Below are positions 7,939 through 15,780 of a DNA stretch of 20,459 nucleotides, in pieces; within the stretch, counting starts at the first letter, position 1, and every line of letters begins with the position of its first letter. The DNA is from JBFISM01 sp041608535 (GTDB lineage: Bacteria > Actinomycetota > Acidimicrobiia > Spongiisociales > UBA5794). The position numbers were made by a program, and so were the translations under genes. The stretch is from positions 1-20,459 of the forward strand of contig JBFISM010000058.1 in the NCBI GenBank assembly GCA_041608535.1, given 5' to 3'. The notes beneath the pieces were generated by a model. That model was not told the origin of the DNA. It did not search any database and was given only the letters and a program-made list of their open reading frames with translations.

Positions 7939-7966
7939 GTGGTCCCCGCTGGTCGATGCCTGGCAT
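7916..7966 (-). CDS. 16-codon upstream ORF overlapping the methyltransferase start, or the remnant of a frameshift
   Basis: GAGGAGG (7973-7979, minus strand) lies 6 bases before ATG 7966. That ATG opens a short frame, MPGIDQRGPR followed by a run of glycines, which stops inside the methyltransferase coding region, past its GTG start. It is either a translated leader peptide that couples to the downstream gene, or the genuine N-terminus separated by a one-base indel in the GC-rich stretch. Confidence 0.35.
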   Translation of the reverse strand: MPGIDQRGPRAGGGGG

Positions 7967-7997
7967 CACCTACCTCCTCGTCGACGTTCGCTCTGAC

Positions 7998-8094
7998 AAC
8001 GTACTCGACAATTCGTCTCGAGAATCCGGCCGCCTCGAGACGCTCGATTCGAGCCCCGACGAGCGATTCGAGACGGTCTGGCGTTGAGTAGTCT
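7998..8094. promoter_or_regulatory. Divergent promoter region with repeated octamers
   Basis: This lies between the methyltransferase-fhs run (-) and the thioesterase-MFS-betA operon (+). A minus-strand -10 candidate TACGTT covers 8003-7998 and a plus-strand -10 candidate TAGTCT covers 8089-8094. TCGAGACG occurs at 8035-8042 and 8068-8075, and its reverse complement CGTCTCGA at 8014-8021. The palindrome CTCGA-T-TCGAG is at 8043-8053, and CGATTCGAG is repeated at 8045 and 8064. The outer octamers fall at about the -35 position of each promoter, which fits operator sites for one regulator controlling both directions. The regulator is unknown. Confidence 0.45.
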
Positions 8095-8133
8095 CTTCCG
8101 GCATTTCTCAGCCAGGAGGGTGGAGCTCTACCG

Positions 8134-8625
8134 ATGGCAGCGCCGTTTCGCACCACCGTCATCGAGCAGTGGATCGACTACAACGGCCATCTCAACGAGG
8201 GCTATTTCGGGGTGGTCTTCGGCGATGCCAGCGACGATCTGCTCACCCAGCTCGGCTTCGATGCAGGGTATCGCCAGGAGCAGCGTGGAACGTTCTACAC
8301 CGTGGAAACCCACATTCGGTTCCTCCACGAGCTGAAGCTGGGAGACCAGTTGCGCGTCGAGATGCGCATCCTCGGCGTGGACCCGAAACGGGTACACGTG
8401 TGGCACGAGATGTATCGGGATCGAGACGGTGCGCTGGCCGCAACGCAGGAGGCGATGTTCGTGCATGTGAACATCGACGAAGTGCGGGCGGCACCGATGA
8501 CCGACGAGCTGTATGCAGCGGCGCTCCGCGAATGGCGAGCCGGCACGGACAACGAGACACCGTCTGCGGCGGGCGGGGGCATCCGCACCATTGCGATGCT
8601 CGATGACGGAGCTTCCACGACGTGA
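8134..8625 (+). CDS. Hotdog-fold thioesterase, probably betainyl-CoA (carnitine-route) type
   Basis: 163 residues with the 4HBT-type active site WIDYNGHLNEGYF (residues about 13-25), then TFYTVETHIRFLHELKLGD and a KRVHVWHEMY strand. The YTVE.H..FL and KR.H..HEM segments match what I recall of the thioesterases of bacterial carnitine degradation, which hydrolyse betainyl-CoA to glycine betaine. The adjoining choline dehydrogenase makes another betaine source and supports this reading, but a different acyl-CoA substrate is possible. The ATG follows GGAG with 8 bases between. It is the first gene of a three-gene operon, and its TGA overlaps the GTG of the MFS gene. Confidence 0.75.
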   Translation: MAAPFRTTVIEQWIDYNGHLNEGYFGVVFGDASDDLLTQLGFDAGYRQEQRGTFYTVETHIRFLHELKLGDQLRVEMRILGVDPKRVHVWHEMYRDRDGALAATQEAMFVHVNIDEVRAAPMTDELYAAALREWRAGTDNETPSAAGGGIRTIAMLDDGASTT

Positions 8626-9908
8626 GCGTCGAGACGTCGCGGTCGGCGAGCCGGGTCGTCGTGTCCACTTGGGGCCTGTTTGCCGCGCTGCTCCTGATGA
8701 TGTTGGGCAACGGACTGCTCGGGTCCATCATCGGGTTGCGGGCGACCATCGAGGGGTTCGCCACGGTCGTGACGGGCTACGTCATGGCCGGCTACTACGC
8801 AGGATTCCTGCTGGGCGCTTTCACCGCCCCCAAGTTCGTGGAACGGGTCGGCCACGTGCGCGTGTTCGCCGCACTCGCCTCGCTCGCTTCCACAGCCGCG
8901 CTCGTGCACATCGCCTTCGTCGATCCCACGGTCTGGTTCGTGATGCGATTCGTCACGGGCTTCTCCTTTGCCGGTCTCTACATCGTTGCCGAGAGCTGGC
9001 TCGCCACTCAATCGACTCCCCAATCCCGGGGCCGGATCCTCGGCACGTACATGGTGGTCGTGATGGGAGGCGCCGCCCTCAGCCAGGCGCTGCTCACCGT
9101 GGCAGACGTCGCCGGTTTCGCCCTCTTCGTGCTGGCGTCCATCCTCGTGTCACTTGCAGTCGTCCCGGTGAGCCTGTCCGCCGGCCCCACCCCTGATTTT
9201 CGGGCGCCGGCGACCATGGGCATCGGCGCCATCTGGCGGACGGCCCCGCTCGGGATCGTCACCGGGTTCGGCACCGGGCTCTCCGTGTCGGCCTTTTTGG
9301 GAATGGGCACCGTGTACGGGAGGTCCGCCGGCATGGGCGTGTCTCGAATCGCCTTGTTCATGGGTCTCGGTCTGGCAGGCTCGGTGCTGTTGCAGTGGCC
9401 GATCGGGGCTCTTTCCGATCGCCTTCCGCGGCGCCGGGTGCTGCTTGCAGTGACGATGACGGCGTCGGCTGCAGCCTTCTGGGGAACGATCACCGATCCG
9501 GCCGCATTCTCGATGCTGGTGATCGCATTCGTCTTCGGAGCGTTCTCCTTCCCGCTCTACTCGTTGGCGTTGAGCCACATCAACGATCAGATCCCTGCGG
9601 GTGCTGCGATATCCGCAAGCGTGGTATTCGTGTTCGTGAACGGAGCAGGAGCGATCTTCGGTGCACCGCTCGCCGCCAACGCGATGGAGAGCATCGGTAT
9701 CCATGGGTATTTCTGGGCGCTCGGCGTGATCCACGGTCTGATCGGGATCTTCGCCGCCTACCGGATCGTGGTCCAGGAAGGCTTGCCGGTGGCGACGCAA
9801 CGCGCCCACGCCATGATTCCGGCGCGCACCGGGGCGGCGCTGGCCATCATCGGTCGCAAGCTGCTCACCGGAAACGGCGACAATGGCGATGACGATGATC
9901 GACGATGA
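8622..9908 (+). CDS. MFS transporter (YcaD-like) in the betaine operon
   Basis: 428 residues with about 12 hydrophobic helices and the MFS loop signature in the second half (GALSDRLPRRRVLLA). The N-terminal half has MAGYYAGFLLGAFTAPKFVERVGHVRVF, the equivalent of motif A, and a VAESWLATQS loop typical of YcaD-like MFS proteins. The GTG start overlaps the thioesterase stop as GTGA, and the gene's own stop overlaps betA as ATGA, so all three are translationally coupled. By context the substrate could be choline, carnitine or betaine, yet these are usually carried by BCCT or ABC systems, so the substrate is open. The C-terminus is an acidic, Asp-rich tail. Confidence 0.82.
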   Translation: MSVETSRSASRVVVSTWGLFAALLLMMLGNGLLGSIIGLRATIEGFATVVTGYVMAGYYAGFLLGAFTAPKFVERVGHVRVFAALASLASTAALVHIAFVDPTVWFVMRFVTGFSFAGLYIVAESWLATQSTPQSRGRILGTYMVVVMGGAALSQALLTVADVAGFALFVLASILVSLAVVPVSLSAGPTPDFRAPATMGIGAIWRTAPLGIVTGFGTGLSVSAFLGMGTVYGRSAGMGVSRIALFMGLGLAGSVLLQWPIGALSDRLPRRRVLLAVTMTASAAAFWGTITDPAAFSMLVIAFVFGAFSFPLYSLALSHINDQIPAGAAISASVVFVFVNGAGAIFGAPLAANAMESIGIHGYFWALGVIHGLIGIFAAYRIVVQEGLPVATQRAHAMIPARTGAALAIIGRKLLTGNGDNGDDDDRR

Positions 9909-11548
9909 CGGATCGATATGACTTCGTGATCGTCGGTGGCGGCTCGGCCGGGTCCGTGCTGGCCAACCGGCTGAGCGCGGACCCCGCGACCACGGTCTTG
10001 GTGCTCGAAGCCGGCCGTCCCGACTATCGGTGGGACGTGTTCATCCACATGCCGGCCGCGCTGGCGTATCCGATCGGCAACCGCTTCTACGACTGGAAGT
10101 ACGAGTCCGAACCCGAGCCCCACATGGGCGGAAGACGGATCTACCACGCCCGGGGCAAAGTGCTCGGCGGGTCCTCGAGCATCAATGGCATGATCTTCCA
10201 GCGCGGCAACCAGATGGACTACGAGCGGTGGGGCGCCTTGCCTGGTCTCGCGGCATGGGACTACGCACATTGTCTGCCGTATTTCAAGCGTATGGAGACA
10301 ACACTCGCCGGCGGTGATGAGTACCGCGGGACCGAAGGTCCACTCGTCCTCACCCGGGGCCCGGCGACGAGCCCGCTGTTCCGGGCCTTCCTCGAAGCGG
10401 CGCAACAAGCCGGCTTCCCGCTCACTCGTGACGTCAACGGCTACCAGCAGGAAGGTTTCGCTGCGTTCGATACGAACCGCTACCGCGGTCGGCGGCTCAG
10501 TGCGTCGGTCGCCTACCTGCATCCGGTGGCTCATCGACCCAACCTGACCACGATCACCCGAGCGCTGGCCACCCGGATCCTCTTCGAGGGCACTCGAGCA
10601 ACCGGTGTCGAGTACAGGGTGCGGCGGCAACAGCGTCGGGTGCTGGCCGAGACCGTGATCCTGTGCGGCGGGGCGTTCAACACACCCCAGTTGCTCCAGC
10701 TCAGCGGGGTCGGCAATGCCGCAGAATCAAGCGCTCTCGGCATCGACCCGGTGGTCGATCTGCCGGGTGTCGGCGAGAACCTCCAGGACCACCTCGAGGT
10801 CTACATCCAGCACGCAGCGACCCAGCCGGTGTCGATGCAACCCCACCTGGCGATGTGGCGAAGACCCATCATCGGTCTGCAATGGCTGCTGCGTCGCGGT
10901 CCCGGCACGAGCAACCACTTCGAAGCCGGAGGGTTCGTGCGCAGCAACGACGAGGTGGAGTGGCCCAACCTCATGTTGCACTTCCTCCCCCTGGCCATCC
11001 GCTACGACGGATCCGTCCCCGCCGGCGGGCACGGCTATCAGGTACACATCGGCCCGATGTTCTCCGATGCGCGGGGCAGCGTGAAGATCCGCAGCACCGA
11101 CCCCGACGACAAGCCGGCGCTGCGCTTCAACTATCTGTCGACCAGCCAGGATCGACGGGAGTGGGTGGAGGCGGTGCGCACCGCCCGCCACATCTTGAAT
11201 CAGCCGGCGTTCGCACCGTTCAACGGTGGCGAGTTGTCGCCCGGACCCGCGGTGGAGAGTGACGACGACATCCTCGCCTGGGTGGCGCGTGATGCCGAGA
11301 CGGCGCTTCATCCGTGCGGCACGGCTGCGATGGGGATCGGTGATCACGCCGTCACGGATCCGGCATCGATGCGGGTGCACGGTGTCCACGGGCTGTGCGT
11401 GGTCGATGCGTCCGTGATGCCCAGCATCACCAACGGAAACATCTACGCCCCCGTGATGATGATTGCCGAGAAGGCGGCCGATCTGATCCTGGGCGACACC
11501 CCGCTGCCGCCGTTGCACGTTCCCTGGTACAGAAAGCCTGACCGCTAG
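9905..11548 (+). CDS. betA: GMC-family choline dehydrogenase
   Basis: 547 residues, close to E. coli BetA (556). The enzyme oxidises choline to betaine aldehyde, and in many cases on to betaine, passing electrons to the membrane chain. The FAD motif GGGSAG is at 11-16. BetA-like stretches run throughout: VLVLEAGRPDYRWD, GKVLGGSSSINGM, NGYQQEGF, PGVGENLQDHLE and SNHFEAGGF. The catalytic His is probably 469, in LHPCGTAAMG. In the C-terminal GMC motif it reads GNIYAP, with Tyr514 where many members have a second Asn. Other GMC alcohol dehydrogenases are the alternative. It is the last gene of the operon, and its TAG stop shares the palindrome CTAG with the stop of the convergent GNAT gene. No betB is present in the window. 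Confidence 0.85.
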   Translation: MTDRYDFVIVGGGSAGSVLANRLSADPATTVLVLEAGRPDYRWDVFIHMPAALAYPIGNRFYDWKYESEPEPHMGGRRIYHARGKVLGGSSSINGMIFQRGNQMDYERWGALPGLAAWDYAHCLPYFKRMETTLAGGDEYRGTEGPLVLTRGPATSPLFRAFLEAAQQAGFPLTRDVNGYQQEGFAAFDTNRYRGRRLSASVAYLHPVAHRPNLTTITRALATRILFEGTRATGVEYRVRRQQRRVLAETVILCGGAFNTPQLLQLSGVGNAAESSALGIDPVVDLPGVGENLQDHLEVYIQHAATQPVSMQPHLAMWRRPIIGLQWLLRRGPGTSNHFEAGGFVRSNDEVEWPNLMLHFLPLAIRYDGSVPAGGHGYQVHIGPMFSDARGSVKIRSTDPDDKPALRFNYLSTSQDRREWVEAVRTARHILNQPAFAPFNGGELSPGPAVESDDDILAWVARDAETALHPCGTAAMGIGDHAVTDPASMRVHGVHGLCVVDASVMPSITNGNIYAPVMMIAEKAADLILGDTPLPPLHVPWYRKPDR

Positions 11549-12105
11549 CCGTTCTCCGCGAGGGCGAGGTCGACAGCGGTTTCGGCAATGCCCTCGCTCA
11601 CACCCGTGCGCCGGTAGCCACGCCGTTCCAGCAGCCGCTGCGCCCCGGTGTTCTCGGTGAGATGGAGGGCCATGGCCTGGCTGTAGCCACGGCGAGCTGC
11701 CGCCTCCTCGACCGCCGCCAGCAACAGGTTCGCAGCACCGAGCCGGCGCCACCGCCTCTTGACCGCCACCGCCACCTCCACGGCGTCCGCATCGACGGCC
11801 CCGTACCGGGCCACACCGACGGTGTCTCCGTCGGCGCTGAGCATGGCCACCGCCAGCCGCTGTGCGTAGTCGAGGACCGTGAGCGCCTCGAGCATCGCGG
11901 GGTCGGGCTGGACGTTGGTGGTGAAAAAGCGCAGATACAGCGTCTCGCTGTCTGCGGTGAGTATCTCCTCGGCGAGCCGGGGAGCGTCCTCGGGGACGAC
12001 GGGACGAATGAACACCGACGCACCGTTGGCGAGTTGCGTCACCCTCTCCAACTCATGGGGGTATCCGGTCGGCGGCGACTGCGGGCGCATCATCACTGTT
12101 TCCAT
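11545..12105 (-). CDS. GNAT family N-acetyltransferase
   Basis: 186 residues from ATG 12105. A GNAT domain is visible: an N-terminal strand VFIRPVVPEDAPRLAEEI, a YLRFF segment, the AVEVAVAVKRRWRRLGAANLLLAAV region, where RRWRRLGAA takes the place of the acetyl-CoA pyrophosphate loop (Q/RxxGxG/A), then AMALHLTENTGAQRLLERRGYR near the end. The acceptor is unknown. I prefer ATG 12105 to GTG 12114 because GGTAGGTG sits six bases upstream. It lies downstream of dgcA on the same strand but has its own probable promoter. Its stop codon overlaps the betA stop. Confidence 0.82.
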   Translation of the reverse strand: METVMMRPQSPPTGYPHELERVTQLANGASVFIRPVVPEDAPRLAEEILTADSETLYLRFFTTNVQPDPAMLEALTVLDYAQRLAVAMLSADGDTVGVARYGAVDADAVEVAVAVKRRWRRLGAANLLLAAVEEAAARRGYSQAMALHLTENTGAQRLLERRGYRRTGVSEGIAETAVDLALAENG

Positions 12106-12139
12106 GCGGAACACCTACCTCAGAGATCATGGCGGCGGA

Positions 12140-12167
12140 AGTGTACGCACGCAGCAGACCAGCGCAA
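12140..12167 (-). promoter_or_regulatory. Probable promoter of the GNAT gene
   Basis: On the minus strand, TTGCGC (12167-12162), 16 bases, then TACACT (12145-12140). Transcription would start near 12133, giving a leader of about 28 bases before ATG 12105. Confidence 0.4.
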
Positions 12168-12186
12168 CCGCACCACAGGACCTGAT

Positions 12187-14232
12187 TCACAGGGGGAGAC
12201 ACAGTCTTCTTGCGTCGTAGATCGCAGCGTGGATGTTGCGGCTCGACACCGCATCACCGATTCGATAGAGCCGGTACGAACCCGCTGCATCGGCCACCAG
12301 CGTTTGTGGCGTGATGGCGATGAACTGATCTAGGTCGATCTCGCCACGATTGATTGATCCGTCTATGAGATCGAAATACACATCAGCGATCGGTTCGGTG
12401 CCGTGCTGCACGATCACCTGATCGACCCGTCGCTCCGTCGACGCCGCGGTGAACTCGTTGCGCAATGTCGCCACCAGGTCTCCGTTGTCGCGTCGTACGT
12501 CGACCAGGCGCTCGTCGGGTGTCATCACGACGCCGTGTGCGTACAACGCCTCGAGATAGCCCGCATAGGTCGTGCCGTAGACCTCGTGACCGATGATGCG
12601 ATCCGGGGTGACGATCTCCACCCGCGATCCCCCGGTGGCGAGCCGCTCGGCCACCGACAACGCAGCATCCGTGCCCTCGTCGTCGAAGATCAGCACCCGC
12701 TCTCTGGCTGGGACGTTGCCGGAGATCACATCCCACGTGGAGTCCACCAGACCGCTTCCCTGTTCGAGGACCTCGGTGCGAGGCCATCCCCCGGTGGCAA
12801 CGATCACGACATCGGGCTGGAGAGTCCGCACGAAGGAGGCGTCGGCGAGTGTGTTGAGCCGCAGATCGACTCCTGCGATCCTCACCTCATCGGCCAGCCA
12901 CTCGACGATGCCGAGCAGCTCGAGGCGGCGCTGCAGCGCACGAGCGGCGAGCAGCACCTGCCCGCCCACCTCGTGTGCCGCCTCCAGGAGGGTCACATCG
13001 TGGCCCCGCTCCGCAGAGACCCGCGCTGCCTCCAACCCGGCGACACCGGCGCCGACGACAACCACCTTCTTCCTGGCACCGTCGGTCTGCGGCACCAGCT
13101 GCGGAATCGTCTCTTCCCTTCCGGTCGCCGGATTGTGGGCGCACGCCGCCCCGTGCCCGAGGTAGATCCGGTTGAGACAGTACGACATGCCGACACAAGG
13201 TCGAATCCGATCGGCCTCTCCCCGCAGCAGCTTGTTGACGATGTGGGGGTCGGCCATGTGAGCCCGGGTCATGCCCACCATGTCGACGAGACCGCTGTCG
13301 ACGGCATGACGCGCCGTGGCCAGATCGGCAACCCGCGCCGCTTGGAAGACCGGCACGTCGACCCGCTCCTTGATCCATCCGGCGAAGCGGAGGTGGGGGC
13401 CGAGCGGTGTCCCGGCGATGGGGATGACCTTGGCCAGCTCCCGGTCGGTGGCGATGTACCCCTTGATGATGTTCACGAAATCGATCATCTCTGCATCGGT
13501 GAGCATCGAGATGATGGCGACACCGTCCTCCGGCGTGATCCCACCGGGTTTGTCCTCGGAGGCCGCCATGCGAATGCCCACGATGAAGTCGTCACCAACC
13601 TCAGTCCTGATCGCCTCGAGCACCTCCAGGGCGAATCGCACCCGGTTCTCGAGACCGCCTCCGTAGCGATCATTCCGTCTGTTGGTGAGCGGGGACCAGA
13701 ACTGGTCTACCAAGTGTCCGTAGGCGATCACCTCCACCCCGTCGAGCCCAGCCTTCTTGGCACGCAGCGCGGCTCGTCCGTAGGCCCGCACCACCCGGCG
13801 GATGTCGGCCTCCTCCATCTCCTTCGGGAACGTTCGATGCGCCGGTTCCCGTACCGAGGACGGCGCAACGGTCGGGAGCCAATCGCCGGCATCCCACACG
13901 GTACGACGGCCCATGTGGGTGAGTTGCACCATCGTGTAGGCGCCATGGGCGTGCACCCGGTCGGCGAGCTGCCGAAAGAAGGGGATGATGTCGTCGTTGC
14001 CGGCGTAGAGCTGGCCGAACACCGGTGGCGAGTCGGGAGCGACGTTGGTGGACCCTCCGAACATGGTGAGGGCGAGACCCCCTTTTGCCTTCTCCTCGTG
14101 GTAGAGCTGGTAGCGCAGTCCCGGCTTGCCGTCTTCGGCATAAGACGGCGCGTGACTCGTCGACATGATGCGGTTGCGCATCGTGAGGTGCTTGAGCTGG
14201 AACGGCTGGAGCAGTGGATCGCTCGCCGTCAT
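12187..14232 (-). CDS. dgcA: DgcA-type FMN/FAD oxidoreductase, dimethylglycine demethylase
   Basis: 681 residues with the trimethylamine-dehydrogenase/2,4-dienoyl-CoA-reductase architecture. An N-terminal OYE-like FMN barrel starts at PFQLKHLTMRNRI and includes HMGRR and DQFWSPLTNRRNDRYGG. An Fe-S loop follows at 346-364, then a dinucleotide domain with GAGVAG at 394-399. The C-terminus, YRLYRIGDAVSSRNIHAAIYDARRLC, and the N-terminal half closely match DgcA of Pseudomonas as I recall it, the enzyme of dimethylglycine-to-sarcosine demethylation. N-methylproline or stachydrine demethylases are related alternatives. The iron-sulfur loop has Cys346, Cys352 and Cys364, but Met349 stands where TMADH has its second cysteine. 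The ATG overlaps the IclR stop as ATGA. No dgcB partner is in the window; EtfAB is a possible electron acceptor. Confidence 0.82.
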   Translation of the reverse strand: MTASDPLLQPFQLKHLTMRNRIMSTSHAPSYAEDGKPGLRYQLYHEEKAKGGLALTMFGGSTNVAPDSPPVFGQLYAGNDDIIPFFRQLADRVHAHGAYTMVQLTHMGRRTVWDAGDWLPTVAPSSVREPAHRTFPKEMEEADIRRVVRAYGRAALRAKKAGLDGVEVIAYGHLVDQFWSPLTNRRNDRYGGGLENRVRFALEVLEAIRTEVGDDFIVGIRMAASEDKPGGITPEDGVAIISMLTDAEMIDFVNIIKGYIATDRELAKVIPIAGTPLGPHLRFAGWIKERVDVPVFQAARVADLATARHAVDSGLVDMVGMTRAHMADPHIVNKLLRGEADRIRPCVGMSYCLNRIYLGHGAACAHNPATGREETIPQLVPQTDGARKKVVVVGAGVAGLEAARVSAERGHDVTLLEAAHEVGGQVLLAARALQRRLELLGIVEWLADEVRIAGVDLRLNTLADASFVRTLQPDVVIVATGGWPRTEVLEQGSGLVDSTWDVISGNVPARERVLIFDDEGTDAALSVAERLATGGSRVEIVTPDRIIGHEVYGTTYAGYLEALYAHGVVMTPDERLVDVRRDNGDLVATLRNEFTAASTERRVDQVIVQHGTEPIADVYFDLIDGSINRGEIDLDQFIAITPQTLVADAAGSYRLYRIGDAVSSRNIHAAIYDARRLCLPL

Positions 14233-14990
14233 GCAACGACCGCGGTGGTGTCGAGCATGTCGCTCGCCGCATGGGCAACAGCACGCACCGTGGCGGCGAT
14301 GGACTCCGCGGCACCCTCCGGTGGAAAGCGGTAGGCAGGCCCGTGCACGTGAATCGCCCCGGCGAGCACCCCAGGGCGCCAGAACACGGGGGCCGCGACT
14401 GAGGTGATTCCGATCTTGAACTCCTCGTGCACCCAGATGGCGCCACGACTGCGGATGTCGTCGAGCCTGCGGCGAATCTCAGCCGGCTCGGTCACCGTGT
14501 GCGGTGTCGATCGAAGGAGCTCGCCGGCCAGATAACGCTCGAGCCGCTCGGCCGGCCAGTGGGCCATCATCACGAGCCCGCTTGGCACCAGGTGAGCCGG
14601 AATCGACGTGCCGGTCCAGTCGCGCACCTGCACCGCATTGCGCGCGTCCGCCTGAGCGATGTAGTACACCTCGTCGCCGTCGGGCACGCTGAAACCGGCA
14701 TCCTCTCCGATCTCGTCGGCGAGCCGGCGCAACAGCGGCCGCATCCGCACATCCAGGTTCTGGCCGCCACCGACTGCGGCGCTCAAGGCCCCAATGGCCG
14801 ATCCGACCCGGTATGTGATGCCGTCGGCGAGTCGTTCCACCGCCTCCAGCGATTCCAGGGTCGCCAAGAGCCGCGCCACGGTGCTCTTGGGAAGACCCAC
14901 CGCACGCCCCACGTCGGTGACTCCGGACGGCTCTATCGCCAGCGCCCGCAGAATCTCGAATGCCCGCTCGACGGACTGCACCCCTGTCAC
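14229..14990 (-). CDS. IclR family transcriptional regulator
   Basis: 253 residues. The N-terminal winged helix-turn-helix reads VQSVERAFEILRAL, then GLPKSTVARLLATLESL; the effector domain covers the rest. IclR effector domains bind small metabolites, and here the likely signal is a betaine or dimethylglycine pathway compound, by context only. The gene is first in an operon with dgcA (ATGA overlap), so it probably controls its own operon and perhaps betA and bmt. An in-frame ATG at 15035 would give 268 residues. I chose GTG 14990 because GGGGAG lies 4 bases upstream, and because the -10 box at 15019-15014 places the transcript start downstream of 15035. Confidence 0.85.
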   Translation of the reverse strand: MTGVQSVERAFEILRALAIEPSGVTDVGRAVGLPKSTVARLLATLESLEAVERLADGITYRVGSAIGALSAAVGGGQNLDVRMRPLLRRLADEIGEDAGFSVPDGDEVYYIAQADARNAVQVRDWTGTSIPAHLVPSGLVMMAHWPAERLERYLAGELLRSTPHTVTEPAEIRRRLDDIRSRGAIWVHEEFKIGITSVAAPVFWRPGVLAGAIHVHGPAYRFPPEGAAESIAATVRAVAHAASDMLDTTAVVA

Positions 14991-15013
14991 GCCGCTCCCC
15001 TCGTGTCGCTGCG

Positions 15014-15019
15014 ACTGTA
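15014..15019 (-). promoter_or_regulatory. -10 box of the iclR-dgcA operon
   Basis: TACAGT on the minus strand. The expected transcription start, about 15007, gives a leader of under 20 bases before GTG 14990. No convincing -35 box is visible. Confidence 0.4.
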
Positions 15020-15087
15020 GCCGGTTGTCCCGCATCGTGGAACTGTGCCGTGGAGTGGGAAGCAGACGGACGAAGCCAGCCCGGCCG

Positions 15088-15774
15088 TCACACCACCACC
15101 GGGGCGTACACGATGGCGTTGCCCCGCTTGTCGACCTGTTCGATGAGGCCCAGCTTGCGCAGACAGTACGCCGTCTGCTGGGCGATACGCCGGGGTCGGT
15201 CGACGAGCCCGCTCAGCTCGCTCGTCGTGAACACCGAAGGAAGCGACGGCAACAGATCGAGCAAGTCCGTGGGCTGACTCACCGTGAGCTTCTCGACGAC
15301 CTCCACCAGTCTTCGCTCCACGACCACCCACCCCCGGCGCCGCCATGCTTTCCCCGGCACGTGGCGGCGGAGCTCCTCGTCGTGGACGAGGACCAGCTCG
15401 ATGGAGAGCCCATCGTGAGCGAGCAGCTCGGGAAACGAGACCAGCTCGGAGAACACGTCGCAATAGGAGCCACGCCGCGGCGATCGCCGCCGGCTCAGCA
15501 CCTCACCCTCTTCGCCAAGCCGCACGATCCACCTCGTCTCCGCCACCGGATGGACGATACGAACCGAATGCCGCTCCAGCAGTTGGGTGAGCTTGCGCTT
15601 GAGCGACGCAAACCCACGAGTCTGAATCTCGATGAGCAATCCATTGCGGACCAGATCCACGACAAAGCCGTCGACGGCAACCTCGATCCCATCCCCAGGC
15701 TCTGCGTACCAACGCTTCAGTGCCGCATGGAGCGGCTTCTCCCGGAGCGTGCCGACGTGGGGCGGCTGCGACAT
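15088..15774 (-). CDS. Unrecognised protein with possible PD-(D/E)XK-like core and C-terminal winged helix
   Basis: 228 residues, no family I can name with confidence. The N-terminal half reads like a restriction-endonuclease-type core: a helix (LHAALKRWYA), two strands with E31 and D40 (EVAVDGFVVDLV), a strand with E49 and Q51 (LLIEIQT), then a basic helix (FASLKRKLTQLLE) and a further strand (VRIVHPV). The pattern D40-x8-E49-x-Q51 is the PD-(D/E)XK arrangement with Gln for Lys. The C-terminal part (FTTSELSGLVDRPRRIAQQTAYCLRKLGLIEQVDKRG) looks like a winged helix. It could be a DNA-binding nuclease or an inactive regulator. The ATG lies 6 bases after a TACAGT box, again leaderless. It is divergent from bmt. 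Confidence 0.7.
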   Translation of the reverse strand: MSQPPHVGTLREKPLHAALKRWYAEPGDGIEVAVDGFVVDLVRNGLLIEIQTRGFASLKRKLTQLLERHSVRIVHPVAETRWIVRLGEEGEVLSRRRSPRRGSYCDVFSELVSFPELLAHDGLSIELVLVHDEELRRHVPGKAWRRRGWVVVERRLVEVVEKLTVSQPTDLLDLLPSLPSVFTTSELSGLVDRPRRIAQQTAYCLRKLGLIEQVDKRGNAIVYAPVVV

Positions 15775-15780
15775 GGGCTC

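Noticed and set aside
12403..14334. A 643-codon open frame on the plus strand opposite dgcA
   Set aside because: His/Asp/Arg/Gly-rich low-information product, opposite a clear flavoprotein; a codon-bias shadow.
14991..15035. Longer IclR N-terminus from ATG 15035
   Set aside because: The -10 box at 15019-15014 lies downstream of that ATG, and family members begin near the VQSVERAFEIL segment.
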